Assembly: GCF_028368995.1 (NCBI RefSeq)
Contig: NZ_JAQNDL010000001.1
Coordinates: forward strand, 310,001 to 374,000
DNA length: 64,000 nucleotides
Source: Nannocystis bainbridge
GTDB taxonomy: Bacteria; Myxococcota_A; Polyangia; Nannocystales; Nannocystaceae
Reading direction: 5' to 3'
The notes under the pieces were generated by a model. The model did not search any database. It was not told where the DNA came from and saw only the letters and a list, made by a program, of their open reading frames with translations. Each line of letters starts with the position of its first letter. Within the stretch, counting starts at the first letter, position 1. Position numbers and translations under genes: made by a program. Positions 43,815-52,199 of this stretch are shown here, piece after piece.

Positions 43815-44621
43815 TCACACGATGACCGGCTTCCACAGCTCGCTGTGGAGCTGCTTGACCGCCTCCGGCCACGCGCCGGGCAGGACCCAATCGGCGCGGG
43901 TCCAGGTGGCGTCGATCTCGGCGTTCTCGCCGGGGAACAGGATCAAACGGGCGCCCGGGCCACGCGCGGCCAACGTCGGCGGCACCGGCTGGTCGGTCCC
44001 GCCGAGCCACAGCAGCGTGCCCGAGGTGTGCTGGTCGAGGTACTCCGGCCCGGCCGGCTTGGCGCCGATCGACGCCAGGGCCGCGCGCGCGGCCTGATCG
44101 AGGTCTTCGCGGGCGAAGTACCGCAGCGGGCCGCGGCCGCTGTGCTGCTCGAGGCGGGCGACCCACTCGGGCAGGTCGACCAGGCTCGCCTCGTTGTCGT
44201 ACTCGGCGTCGATGATCGCGGGCAGCTCGTACCACGGCAGCGCGCCGGCCACGATCGCCGTCACCGAAGCCAGCCGCTCCCACTCGACCTCGGGCTCTTG
44301 CAGCCACAGCGCCTCGGCCCCGCCGAGCGACTCCGCCGCGGCCAGGCCCTCGTCGGTGTGCGGCACGAACACCAGCAGCGGGTGCAGCCGGTCTTGCAGC
44401 GGCCGCAAGCCCGCCGGGCCGAGGAACGTCAGCCCGTCGGCGCCGAACCGGCTCACCGCGCCGATGACGAACTGGTCGGCGCGTCCGGCGTCGCCGGGGC
44501 AGACCGCGCTGACGGTGGCGCCGCGCTCGCTGCCGATGTCACGGGCGAGGCACAGGGCCGCGGCGCTGGCCGGATGGATCCCCTGCGGGGTGCGCTGGGC
44601 GTAGACCAGGATATGAGCCAT
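43815..44621 (-). CDS. ETF-alpha N-domain-like (AANH-type) protein
   Basis: 268 residues. The start MAHILVYAQRTPQGIHPASA followed by 'ALCLARDIGSERGATVSAVC' resembles the N-terminal domain of electron-transfer flavoprotein alpha/FixB. 'GADGLTFLGPAGLRPLQDRL' and a C-terminal Trp/Pro-rich end follow. The FAD-binding C-terminal domain of ETF-alpha is not evident, so it may be a diverged nucleotide-binding protein. Its start overlaps the DUF507 stop by one base (TAATG), indicating translational coupling. It precedes the ATP-grasp gene. Confidence 0.45.
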   Translation of the reverse strand: MAHILVYAQRTPQGIHPASAAALCLARDIGSERGATVSAVCPGDAGRADQFVIGAVSRFGADGLTFLGPAGLRPLQDRLHPLLVFVPHTDEGLAAAESLGGAEALWLQEPEVEWERLASVTAIVAGALPWYELPAIIDAEYDNEASLVDLPEWVARLEQHSGRGPLRYFAREDLDQAARAALASIGAKPAGPEYLDQHTSGTLLWLGGTDQPVPPTLAARGPGARLILFPGENAEIDATWTRADWVLPGAWPEAVKQLHSELWKPVIV

Positions 44622-45133
44622 TAGTCGAGACCGTGCTTCCGTTTGATGAGCTCGAGCTGCTTTTGGTACTCGATCTCGAACGTCGAGGTGTTCTCGGTGA
44701 GGTGCTTGAGGTGGCGCCGCACCTCGCGGTCGAGGTCATCGTCGGCCTGCATGTGGCGGCGGAGGATCTCTTTGAGCTTCTTCCGGATCACCGCATCGTC
44801 GGCGTAGATCTCGGACACGAACTTGCTCTGCATGAACAGCTCGAGCAGCTGGTTCGCGATCCAGTTCAACGCCTCTTCCCCGATCCCGAAGTCCTGCTCC
44901 TCCGCCATCGAGCGCTTGAGCTTGAACAGGTCGGAGTACGCCAGCTTCTTCCGCTCGAGCTCGTCCTTGGCGCGGTCGGTGAGCTCGCGGTCCTTGCGTA
45001 GGTACTCCTTGAGGATCGACTCGACATCGCGTTTGAACTCATCGCGGTCGCTGACCTCGAGGTCGCCCGCGTCGACCAGGGTCTTGTTCACGGCTTCGAC
45101 GATGGTCGAGATCTTACTTGCATAAAGACGCAT
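44621..45133 (-). CDS. DUF507-family protein
   Basis: 170 residues from ATG 45133. MRLYASKISTIVEAVNKTLV is the characteristic DUF507 start. The protein is almost wholly alpha-helical and highly charged, with a second DUF507-like half ('QSKFVSEIYADDAVIRKKLK', 'EYQKQLELIKRKHGLD'). Function of the family is unknown. Lower Ala/Gly content than its neighbours. First gene of the DUF507 / ETF-like / ATP-grasp run, divergent from the Nudix gene. Confidence 0.88.
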   Translation of the reverse strand: MRLYASKISTIVEAVNKTLVDAGDLEVSDRDEFKRDVESILKEYLRKDRELTDRAKDELERKKLAYSDLFKLKRSMAEEQDFGIGEEALNWIANQLLELFMQSKFVSEIYADDAVIRKKLKEILRRHMQADDDLDREVRRHLKHLTENTSTFEIEYQKQLELIKRKHGLD

Positions 45134-45195
45134 GGGGTGAGGCGAGGATAGGCGCAGCTTTTCCGAGCGTCCAGGGTGCGGTACCAACCACGGGC

Positions 45196-45660
45196 GTGCA
45201 GCCCCGCCTCATCGTCGCCGCCGGCCTGGTCTGGCTCGGCCCCCACCGCCTCCTCGTCCAGCGCCGACCGGCCGGCGCCCGCCACGGCGCCGGCGCCCTC
45301 GAGCTCCCGGGCGGGAAAGTCGAGCCCGGTGAGCCCCCGCGCGCCGCGCTGCGGCGTGAGCTCGTCGAGGAATGGGGCCCTGCCGCCGCCGCGCTGGCGA
45401 TCGGCCCCGTCGCCGAGGTCCTGCACCACGTCTACCCCGGCCCTGGCCCGGAGGTCCTGCTGATCGTCTACCACGTCGACGCCAGCCCCTGGCTGGGCAC
45501 CGACTGGCACGCAGCGCTCCGCCTCGAGGCCGACGCCGCCGTCGTCGCCCACGAGCTCGCAGCCCTGCCCGTGCACGAATTCCTGGCCGCCGACCGCGAA
45601 TTCGTCACCGACGTGCGCGACGGCCGGGTCGAGCCCCCGACCCTCCCCATCCATCCCTGA
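45196..45660 (+). CDS. Nudix hydrolase (MutT/8-oxo-dGTPase-like)
   Basis: 154 residues from GTG 45196. The Nudix box GGKVEPGEPPRAALRREL followed by VEEWG fits Gx5Ex7REUxEExGU exactly. 'LVQRRPAGARHGAGALELPG' is typical of MutT-type (deoxy)nucleoside triphosphate pyrophosphatases. It probably cleans the nucleotide pool of oxidised dGTP. In-frame codons upstream overlap the divergent DUF507 start, favouring this GTG. Confidence 0.88.
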   Translation: MQPRLIVAAGLVWLGPHRLLVQRRPAGARHGAGALELPGGKVEPGEPPRAALRRELVEEWGPAAAALAIGPVAEVLHHVYPGPGPEVLLIVYHVDASPWLGTDWHAALRLEADAAVVAHELAALPVHEFLAADREFVTDVRDGRVEPPTLPIHP

Positions 45661-46138
45661 GCGACCTCTCGCTTCCCCCGGCGTCCCCGAGCCGGGCGCC
45701 CGGCGAATTCCGCCCGTACCCCCGCCGCAGGAGCTTCGCTCGGTCGCTCCCCGAAGCGTTCCGACGCGATCCCACGGGCCCGAGCGACCTGTCCGGAGAG
45801 ACAGCTTCATCGCGCGAAGCCCGCTCATCACCTGTCCTTGCGGCCATCCTCGCCGGGCCGGCCGCGGGCGAGCGGCGGAAGGCTCACAGGATCACCGTGC
45901 GTCGGCCGGCTGGCGATCCCTCGCCCGCCGGCGCGCGCCCCCACGAGCCCGCGCGAGGCCCGCCCCGAACCACGGTTCGCCGCCCGCCGCCCGCGCGAGG
46001 CCTCCGGCGATCTCGCTCACAACCTGTCTCTTCGGCCAGCCCCGCCTCGGCGCGTGACGGCGCCCGCTCGCCGCCTTTTCGCCCCGTCGCCGCCGCGGCG
46101 GGTGACGGCCGCCCGGCCGCGGCGTATGGTCGAAGGCG
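45661..46138. other. Intergenic region with sparse repeat copies
   Basis: 478 bases without a convincing gene. Degenerate repeat copies lie at 45789-45808 (CCTGTCCGGAGAGACAG), 45831-45846 (CCTGTCCTTGCGGCCA) and 46022-46038 (CCTGTCTCTTCGGCCAG). The rest is GC-rich sequence with nothing recognised. Confidence 0.4.
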
Positions 46139-46504
46139 ATGCCCGCGCCCCGCGATTTCTCCGAGTTTTGGCCGTTCTACCTCGGCGAGCACCGCCACCC
46201 CGTCAACCGCGCGCTGCACTACGTCGGCACCAGCAGCGCCTGGCTCTTCGTGGCCTGGATGGCCTGGACGGGCCGCTGGAGCCTGTTCCCGCTGGCTCTG
46301 GTGATCGGCTACGGCCCGGCGTGGATCGGTCACTTCTTCATCGAGCACAACAAGCCGGCCAGCTTCAAGTATCCGCTGTGGTCCCTGTTCGGCGACATGA
46401 AGATGCTGCGCCTCCGCCTCACCGGCCGCATGCGCGGCGAGATGATCCGCCTGTTCGGCAGCACCGCCCCGGCCCCCGACGCCCCCCAGCGCGCCCGCAC
46501 CTGA
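46139..46504 (+). CDS. Mpo1/DUF962-family membrane protein
   Basis: 121 residues. Two or three hydrophobic segments. DUF962/Mpo1 motifs are 'FWPFYLGEHRHPVNRALHY' and 'WIGHFFIEHNKPASFKYPLW', with the His residues that bind iron in yeast Mpo1. Mpo1 is a dioxygenase that alpha-oxidises 2-hydroxy fatty acids of sphingoid origin. A lipid-related role here is an inference. Short, as usual for the family's bacterial members. Confidence 0.85.
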   Translation: MPAPRDFSEFWPFYLGEHRHPVNRALHYVGTSSAWLFVAWMAWTGRWSLFPLALVIGYGPAWIGHFFIEHNKPASFKYPLWSLFGDMKMLRLRLTGRMRGEMIRLFGSTAPAPDAPQRART

Positions 46505-46515
46505 GCCCCTGCGTC

Positions 46516-46569
46516 CCTGTCCCGAAGGACAGGCGATCCGCGCCGTCAGGCACCTGTCCCGAAGGACAG
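46516..46569. repeat. Two CCTGTCC-CGAA-GGACAGG hairpins after the DUF962 gene
   Basis: CCTGTCC-CGAA-GGACAGG at 46516-46533 is perfect over 7 bp, and a second at 46553-46569 has a 6-bp stem with the same CGAA loop. The first begins 12 bases after the stop codon. Confidence 0.8.
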
Positions 46570-46687
46570 CCCGGGTATCACGCCCCGCTCCGGGGACCGC
46601 GGCTCGCTCGCCGCTGGCCCTCGCTCATCTCCCGCGCCTCTGTCCTTTGCGACACCTGATCCCCGCGCCCGCTCGCCCCCCGTCCTG

Positions 46688-47797
46688 ATGCCTTCGCTCC
46701 CGATCACCCTCGAGGCCGCCCTGCGCGACGCGCGGTCGCCCGATCCGACGTCTCGCAGCGTCGCCGTGCGTCACCTCGCCGCCGCCCTCCTGGCCGAGCT
46801 CGGCGACCCCTCGCCCGCCCTCGACCTGGCGCGTGGCCACGCGCTCGGCGAGGCCGTCGTCGCCGCCCTGACCGCCGCGCTCGACGATCCGCAGGTGCCC
46901 GTCCGGGCCATGGCCGCGACCGGCCTCGGTCAGCTCGGCGAGCCTGCCGTCATCGCCCGCATCGACCCCTGGCTGCAGGACCCCGACCCCGGGCCCGACG
47001 CTGGTTACCTGCGCGAGTGCGCCGCCATCACCTGCGTGCTCCTCGGCCTCGCCTCGGCCCCCGAGCACCTCGTCAGGGCCGACGACGGCGAGGGCACCCG
47101 CCCCACCGAGGCCCCGCCGGCCGCGCCGCATCCCTTGCGTCCTCCGGGACATGTCCCGAGCGACCTGTCCCGAGTCACCTACGAGGCCGCGCTCGCGCGC
47201 ATCACCGCGGCCCTCCGCGCCCCCGCGCCCGACCTGCGGTTCCAGGCCGCCGGTGGCCTCGTCGAGCTCGCCGGTCGCGCCGCCGAGCCGGCCCTGTGCG
47301 CCGCCCTCGACGGCGAGAGCCACCCGCACGTCCGCCTCGCCCTCGTCAGCGCCCTCGCCGAGCTCGACCCGCCGGGGTCCGAGGCCTGCGCCCGCCTCGC
47401 CGCCGTGGTCGCCGATCCCGGCGCCGCCGTCGAGCTCGCCTTCGCCGCCGCGCTCGGCCTCGCCGCCGCCCGCGACCCGAGCGGCGGCCCGCCCCTCGTG
47501 CTCGGTCTCCAGCGCTCCGGCGACCGCGCCCGCGCGCTCGAGGGCCTCGCCGCGCTCGGGCTCGCCGCCCCGCCGGCCGCCGTCCCGCTGGCCCTCAAGC
47601 TCGCCCGCGCCTGGCTCACCCCGTCCGTCATGCGCGTGCGCGCCGCCTACGCCCTGGTCCGCATGGCCCCCGAGACCGGCCAGCCGCTGTTGGACGAGTT
47701 CGCCCGCAGCCGCCGCCCCGCCGTCCAGGAGGCCGTCGCCGACGCCCGCGCCGCCCTCGCGCAGCTGACTCTTCAGGACATGTCCAAGCGGACATAG
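46688..47797 (+). CDS. HEAT-repeat protein
   Basis: 369 residues from ATG 46688, no signal peptide. Several HEAT-like helical pairs: 'LGEAVVAALTAALDDPQVPV', 'AALARITAALRAPAPDLRFQ', 'SALAELDPPGSEACARLAAV', 'AYALVRMAPETGQPLLDEFA'. Probably a cytoplasmic protein-binding scaffold. Two repeat copies are translated: HPLRPPGHVPSDLS in the middle and LQDMSKRT at the very C-terminus, where the stop codon lies within the repeat. Confidence 0.7.
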   Translation: MPSLPITLEAALRDARSPDPTSRSVAVRHLAAALLAELGDPSPALDLARGHALGEAVVAALTAALDDPQVPVRAMAATGLGQLGEPAVIARIDPWLQDPDPGPDAGYLRECAAITCVLLGLASAPEHLVRADDGEGTRPTEAPPAAPHPLRPPGHVPSDLSRVTYEAALARITAALRAPAPDLRFQAAGGLVELAGRAAEPALCAALDGESHPHVRLALVSALAELDPPGSEACARLAAVVADPGAAVELAFAAALGLAAARDPSGGPPLVLGLQRSGDRARALEGLAALGLAAPPAAVPLALKLARAWLTPSVMRVRAAYALVRMAPETGQPLLDEFARSRRPAVQEAVADARAALAQLTLQDMSKRT

Positions 47798-47838
47798 TCT
47801 TTAATACATGTCCAAACGGGCATGCCTCGAAGGACATG
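47776..47838. repeat. Repeat cluster at the 3' end of the HEAT gene
   Basis: GGACATGTCC-AAGC-GGACAT (47777-47792) overlaps the gene's end; ACATGTCCAAACGGGCATGCC and GGACATGC follow. The last codons (DMSKRT) and stop are inside the first copy. Confidence 0.7.
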
Positions 47839-48185
47839 CACGAGCGGACGACACGCGGGGCTCCGACGCTCCCTCTCGAAGTTCTCACCATGAAGCGACG
47901 GAGCGACCCCGGGTCACGCTCGCTCGGTCCCCTCACAGCGCCCTCGCCGAGGCCATCGACCGCACGTGGCGCGCTCCCCCGCTGCGACTGAAACGCCCTC
48001 TCTCGCCCGGCGACGCCCCATCCCGATCCGCCTGCGCCCCGGCAGCTCCGAGCTGTACTTGATGACGCAGATCCGCGACGAGGCCCACCGCCCACCGCCC
48101 GCCGCGGGTTCGGCGCGTCCCTGCTGCGTTCGACCCTGCGATCCAGCGCACACCGCCCGGCCGCCCGCTTTGCGACCCTCGGCCC
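47839..48185. other. Intergenic region before the oxidosqualene cyclase
   Basis: About 350 bases. No convincing gene. The 3' third should carry the cyclase promoter, but no element could be assigned. Confidence 0.35.
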
Positions 48186-50180
48186 GTGACCCTGGCCACG
48201 GCACCCGATCCCCGCAGCGACCTCGCCCACGCCTACGAGCTCGCCGTGCAGCACCTCCGCGGCGTCCAGGCCAAGAAGGGCGCCGTCGGCGGCGAAGTCA
48301 TCTGGAACCCGATGCTCGTGTGCCAGTACGTGATGGCGTGTCACGTCCTCGGGCGCCCGATCGCCCCCGAGCGGCAGCGGCGGATCCGCCTCGCCCTCGA
48401 GCGCCAGGTGCGGGCCGACGGCGGCTGGGGCATGCACCCCGACAGCGACAGCTGGCTGTTCCACACCACTCTCGGCTACGTCACCCTGCGCCTGCTCGGC
48501 CACCCGCCCGAAGACCCGCTGGCCGCCGGCGCGCTGCGGTGGATCCGGGCCCACGGCGGCGTGACGAAGAACCCGACCTGGGGCCGGATCTGGCTGGCCC
48601 TGCTCGGCCTCTACCCGTGGCAGAGCGTGCAGCCGATCCTGCCCGAGATGTGGCTCCTGCCCGAGGCCACGCCGGTCCACCCGCGCCGCCTCTACTGCCA
48701 CATGCGCCTGATCTACCTCGGGCTCAGCTACCTCTACGGCGCCCGCGTCCAGGCCCCGATGTCACCTGTCCTTCGGGACATCCGCGACGAGCTCTACGAC
48801 GGCGCCTACGAGCGCGCCCCGTTCCGCGCCCACCGCGACGACATCGCCAGCACCGACCTCTACGAAGCGCCGGGCGCCGGCCTGCGCGTCGCCTTCGCCG
48901 CCATGCGGGCGCTCGACCGCGTCGCGCCCGGCGTCGTCCGCAAGAAGGCCCTCGCCCGCGCCATCGAGCACGTCCTGTTCGAGCTGCGCAGCACCGGCCA
49001 CGTATGCCTCAGCCCCGTCAACGGCCTGCTGTTCAACCTCGCCCTGCACCACCATGACCCGCGCCACCCCGACGCCGACCAGGCCTTCCGCGGCCTCGAG
49101 TACTGGTTCTGGGAGGACGACGTCGAGGGCGCGCGGATCTGCGGCGCCCGCAGCGACATCTGGGACACCTCCTTCCTGCTGCAGGCGCTGTGCGAGGGCC
49201 CGCAGAGCGCCACCGGCGAGGCGCTCGGCCGCGACGCCGCCGCCTGGCTGGCGACCGCGCAGATCCGCGGCGACATCCCCGGCGGCGCCGAGCACTTCCG
49301 CGAGCCCGCCGACGGCGGCTGGGGCTTCGCCGACGAGCGTCACCCGTGGCCCGTCAGCGACTGCACCGCCGAGGCGCTCGAGGCCCTGATCCACTGCGCC
49401 GACCACCGCCTCGCCGAGCCGCTCCCGCGCGAGCGCCAGCTGGCCGCCCTGCGGTTCGTCCTCCGCCGCCAGAACGAGGACGGCGGGTTCGGCTCGTACG
49501 AGCCGCGCCGCGGCAGCCTCGTGCTCAAGCACTTCAACCCCGCCGAGATCTACGGCAACTGCATGCTCGAGTACTCGTACTCCGAGTGCACCGCCAGCTG
49601 CGTCCGCGGCCTCGCCCTCGCCCGCGCGCGCCTCGGCGACGCCATCCCGCCCGGCCTGCTCGCCGACGTCGAGACCGCGATCGAGCGCGGCGTCTCGTTC
49701 CTGCTCGGCGCCCAGCACCCCGACGGCGGCTGGCTCGGCTTCTGGGGCATCAACTTCACCTACGGCACCTTCTTCGCGGTGCACGCCCTGCTCGCCGCCG
49801 GGCTGCCGCGCCACCACCCTGCGATCCGCCGCGCCGTCGCCTGGCTGGTGCGCCGCCAGCGGCCCGACGGCGGCTGGGGCGAGAGCTTCGAGGGCCTGCT
49901 CGACGGCCGCGACGTCCAGCTCCCGCCGCACGAGCCGAGCCTGGCCGCCCAGACCGCCTGGGCCGCCCTCACGCTCATGGCCGCCGAGACCCCCGACGAG
50001 GCCCCGGCGATCGAGCGCGCGATCGTTTACCTGCACGCCCGCCAGCAGCCCGACGGCAGCTGGCCGCACGAGCGCGCCAGCGGGGTCTTCTTTAATACGG
50101 CCGTGCTCGACTACGACCTCTACCGCCAGATCTTCCCCGCCTGGGCCCTGGCCCGCCGCCTCGGCCGCGCGGCCGAGTGA
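48186..50180 (+). CDS. Oxidosqualene cyclase (sterol-forming)
   Basis: 664 residues from GTG 48186. QW repeats occur throughout (QVRADGGWG, RRQNEDGGFG, AQHPDGGWLGFWG, RRQRPDGGWGESF, ARQQPDGSW). The catalytic motif is SDCTAE (Asp392, Cys393), diagnostic of oxidosqualene cyclases; the DxDD of squalene-hopene cyclases is absent. 'LYCHMRLIYLGLSYLYG' and 'YSECTASC' (Cys468) are also OSC features. It cyclises 2,3-oxidosqualene to a protosterol at the membrane. Product-determining positions are mixed: His386 and Val390 before the DCTAE motif, and Gly320 six residues before Trp326. Shorter than eukaryotic enzymes (~730). No other sterol gene is nearby. A TTCG-loop hairpin lies inside the gene, and a 12-bp hairpin follows the stop. 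Confidence 0.93.
   Translation: MTLATAPDPRSDLAHAYELAVQHLRGVQAKKGAVGGEVIWNPMLVCQYVMACHVLGRPIAPERQRRIRLALERQVRADGGWGMHPDSDSWLFHTTLGYVTLRLLGHPPEDPLAAGALRWIRAHGGVTKNPTWGRIWLALLGLYPWQSVQPILPEMWLLPEATPVHPRRLYCHMRLIYLGLSYLYGARVQAPMSPVLRDIRDELYDGAYERAPFRAHRDDIASTDLYEAPGAGLRVAFAAMRALDRVAPGVVRKKALARAIEHVLFELRSTGHVCLSPVNGLLFNLALHHHDPRHPDADQAFRGLEYWFWEDDVEGARICGARSDIWDTSFLLQALCEGPQSATGEALGRDAAAWLATAQIRGDIPGGAEHFREPADGGWGFADERHPWPVSDCTAEALEALIHCADHRLAEPLPRERQLAALRFVLRRQNEDGGFGSYEPRRGSLVLKHFNPAEIYGNCMLEYSYSECTASCVRGLALARARLGDAIPPGLLADVETAIERGVSFLLGAQHPDGGWLGFWGINFTYGTFFAVHALLAAGLPRHHPAIRRAVAWLVRRQRPDGGWGESFEGLLDGRDVQLPPHEPSLAAQTAWAALTLMAAETPDEAPAIERAIVYLHARQQPDGSWPHERASGVFFNTAVLDYDLYRQIFPAWALARRLGRAAE
48767..48780. 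repeat. TTCG-loop hairpin inside the cyclase gene
   Basis: TGTCC-TTCG-GGACA, within CCTGTCCTTCGGGACAT, codes for PVLRDI in frame. Compared with eukaryotic cyclases, this segment seems to replace homologous residues without changing length. Confidence 0.7.
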
Positions 50181-50190
50181 GACCGCGCCG

Positions 50191-50218
50191 ACGAGCATGT
50201 CCATCAGGACATGCTCGT
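50191..50218 (+). repeat. Perfect 12-bp hairpin after the cyclase gene
   Basis: ACGAGCATGTCC (50191-50202) pairs exactly with GGACATGCTCGT (50207-50218) around ATCA, starting 11 bases after the cyclase stop and followed by TTTCG. Probably its 3' end signal. Confidence 0.8.
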
Positions 50219-50387
50219 TTCGACATGTCCCTGAGGACCGCCTGCATCTCGTCGCTCCCGCTGACGAAGCCGCGGCGGTCTGCCTCGAGAAAGCGAGCGA
50301 TCAGGCGACAACTGCTGCGCGTTCGACGGCATGGGGCTCGCACCGCAGCGCCGGTTCAAGCGAGTGGACCTCGCTCGGGCAGTCGCG

Positions 50388-50467
50388 TCACATGCTCGTT
50401 CGAACATGACCCTTCGGACATGCTCGTTCGAACATCCCCCGGCGAACATGCCCCCGCGGACATGTCC
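50388..50467. repeat. Repeat cluster 3' of apt
   Basis: ACATGCTCGTTCGAACATG, GGACATGCTCGTTCGAACATC, GAACATGCCC and GGACATGTCCCC lie in tandem, ending 13 bases before the apt stop (downstream side for this minus-strand gene). The first two units form an imperfect 23-bp direct repeat. Confidence 0.65.
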
Positions 50468-50479
50468 CCCCGCCCCGGC

Positions 50480-51052
50480 TCAGAACGCCAGCAGCGCCTC
50501 GACCCGCAGCGGCGCCAGCCGCTCGCGGCCCTTCAAGAAGGGCAGCTCGATCAGGAACAGGCTCGCCACCACCTCGCCGCCGAGCCCCGTGACCAGCCTC
50601 GCCGCCGCGCCCGCCGTGCCGCCCGTGGCCAGCAGGTCATCGATCAGCAGCACCCGGTCGCCGGGCTCGATCGCGTCGGCGTGCATGTGCAGCGTGCCTT
50701 CGCCGTACTCGAGCGCGTACGCCTGCGTCACCGTGGCGGCCGGCAGCTTGCCCGGCTTGCGCGCCGGCACGAAGCCGACCCCGAGCGCGTGCGCGATCGG
50801 CATGCCGAACAGGAACCCGCGCGACTCGACGCCGACGATTCGATCGATCGAGCCGGCCAGGTCGGCCACCGCGTCCAGATGGAGGCGCAGCGCCGCGGCC
50901 ATCGCCGCCGGCTCGCGCAGCACCGGGGTGATGTCGCGGAACAGGATCCCCGGCGACGGGAAGTCCGGCACCGCGCGGATCAGGCTGCCGACGTCGCGCA
51001 GCGCCGCCGCGCGCTCGGCCTCGGACATGCGAAAATCGGGGCTCTCGCGCAT
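50480..51052 (-). CDS. apt: Adenine phosphoribosyltransferase
   Basis: 190 residues from ATG 51052; ATG 51028 (MSEAERAAALRDVGSL) is a likely alternative closer to typical APRT length. 'IRAVPDFPSPGILFRDITPV' is the APRT start signature; the PRPP motif is LLIDDLLATGGTAGAAARL. 'GVESRGFLFG' completes the set. It salvages adenine to AMP in the cytoplasm. It lies 26 bases after surE on the same strand, probably one transcript. Confidence 0.95.
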   Translation of the reverse strand: MRESPDFRMSEAERAAALRDVGSLIRAVPDFPSPGILFRDITPVLREPAAMAAALRLHLDAVADLAGSIDRIVGVESRGFLFGMPIAHALGVGFVPARKPGKLPAATVTQAYALEYGEGTLHMHADAIEPGDRVLLIDDLLATGGTAGAAARLVTGLGGEVVASLFLIELPFLKGRERLAPLRVEALLAF

Positions 51053-51078
51053 CGTCTCGCTCTCCCTGCTCGCTCGCT

Positions 51079-51888
51079 CTACGGCTCGCCCCGCGGATCG
51101 ACCTTCACGGTCGCGCCGGACAGCATCGCTTGCCACGGTGAAAGGTCGGGCGCCGTGATGTCGAGGACCAGCGGGGTCACCGACACGAACCCGCGCTTGA
51201 CCGCCCACGTGTCCTCGCCCTCGTGCTCGCCGGCGTCGCGCGGCGGTCCGCCGATCCAGAAGTAGGCCATCCCGCGCGGGTCCTGGCGGCGCTCGACCTG
51301 CTCGACGTAGGGCCGCGCGCCGAGCCGCGTGACGACGATCGGCAGGCCCTCGGCGAGCGTCTCCGGCGGCCCCTCCGGCGGCGGCGCGCTGTGGGAGATC
51401 CACGGGATGTTGACGTTCAGCAGGCTCATCGACGGCTGCGCCAGCAGCTTGCGGGCCAGCGTGCGCACCACCGGGATCGCCACCCGCGGCGACTCGCGCG
51501 CGTGGACCGACACCGCCATCGCCGACGCCCCGCGGATGAACCCCTCGGCGGCGCCCCCGACCGTGCCCGAATAAAACACGTCGGAGCCGAGGTTGAAGCC
51601 CGGGTTCACCCCCGACACCACCAGCGCCGGCCGGCGCTCGCACAGGTGCAGCGACGCCAGGTACACGCAGTCGACCGGCGTGCCGTTGACGCGGTGCCAG
51701 CCCGGCCGGACCTCGTCGACGCGCAGGTGCGAGTGCAGCGTGATCGCGTGCGACGAGCCGCTGCGCTCGGTCTCCGGCGCGCACACCACGACGTCGCCGA
51801 GCGGCGCGACCGCCTCGGCCAGGGCCAAGATCCCCGGCGCGAGGATGCCGTCGTCGTTGGTGACCAGGATCAGCGGCCGTTCCGACAC
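51079..51888 (-). CDS. surE: 5'/3'-nucleotidase SurE
   Basis: 269 residues. The metal-binding start is [14 protein letters not shown]; '[20 protein letters not shown]' and '[12 protein letters not shown]' followed by '[20 protein letters not shown]' are SurE signatures. It hydrolyses nucleoside monophosphates (survival protein E). Upstream of apt, with which it forms a purine-salvage pair. Confidence 0.95.
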   Translation of the reverse strand: MSERPLILVTNDDGILAPGILALAEAVAPLGDVVVCAPETERSGSSHAITLHSHLRVDEVRPGWHRVNGTPVDCVYLASLHLCERRPALVVSGVNPGFNLGSDVFYSGTVGGAAEGFIRGASAMAVSVHARESPRVAIPVVRTLARKLLAQPSMSLLNVNIPWISHSAPPPEGPPETLAEGLPIVVTRLGARPYVEQVERRQDPRGMAYFWIGGPPRDAGEHEGEDTWAVKRGFVSVTPLVLDITAPDLSPWQAMLSGATVKVDPRGEP

Positions 51889-51960
51889 GCCGCGCCTTGT
51901 AGCACAGACGGGCCGCTCGCCCGGACGCGAAACCGCCGCGCCCCGGCCGCGAGCCCGCGC

Positions 51961-52000
51961 GGAAAAAATAAAGAGCCGGCAGGGAAACCCTGTCGGCTCT
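51961..52000 (-). terminator. Intrinsic terminator of tRNA-Pro
   Basis: On the minus strand AGAGCCG(A)CAGGG pairs with CCCTG(C)CGGCTCT across TTT, followed by TTATTTTTT. A classical rho-independent terminator just 3' of the tRNA. Not a member of the CATGTCC family. Confidence 0.85.
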
Positions 52001-52008
52001 TCTCGTTT

Positions 52009-52085
<77 letters not shown>

Positions 52086-52199
52086 ACGGAGCGCCGGTAT
52101 ACGCGCTTTGGACCGCCCGGGCAAGCCTTCTGTGACGCCGCCGCGCCCGGCAAACTCACGCGGGCCCGACCGCCGCCTTTTTCGCGGCGGATCTCGCAA

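Noticed and set aside
47914-48204. A short minus-strand frame upstream of the cyclase
   Set aside because: Arg/Gly-rich, no motif, and overlaps the probable cyclase promoter.
48186-50180. Squalene-hopene cyclase
   Set aside because: The DxDD motif is absent; the SDCTAE motif and OSC-type Cys residues point to an oxidosqualene cyclase.
52170-52190. Intrinsic terminator for merR
   Set aside because: The CCGCCGC/GCGGCGG hairpin has no T-run after it on the minus strand, and the downstream tRNA may be in the same transcript.
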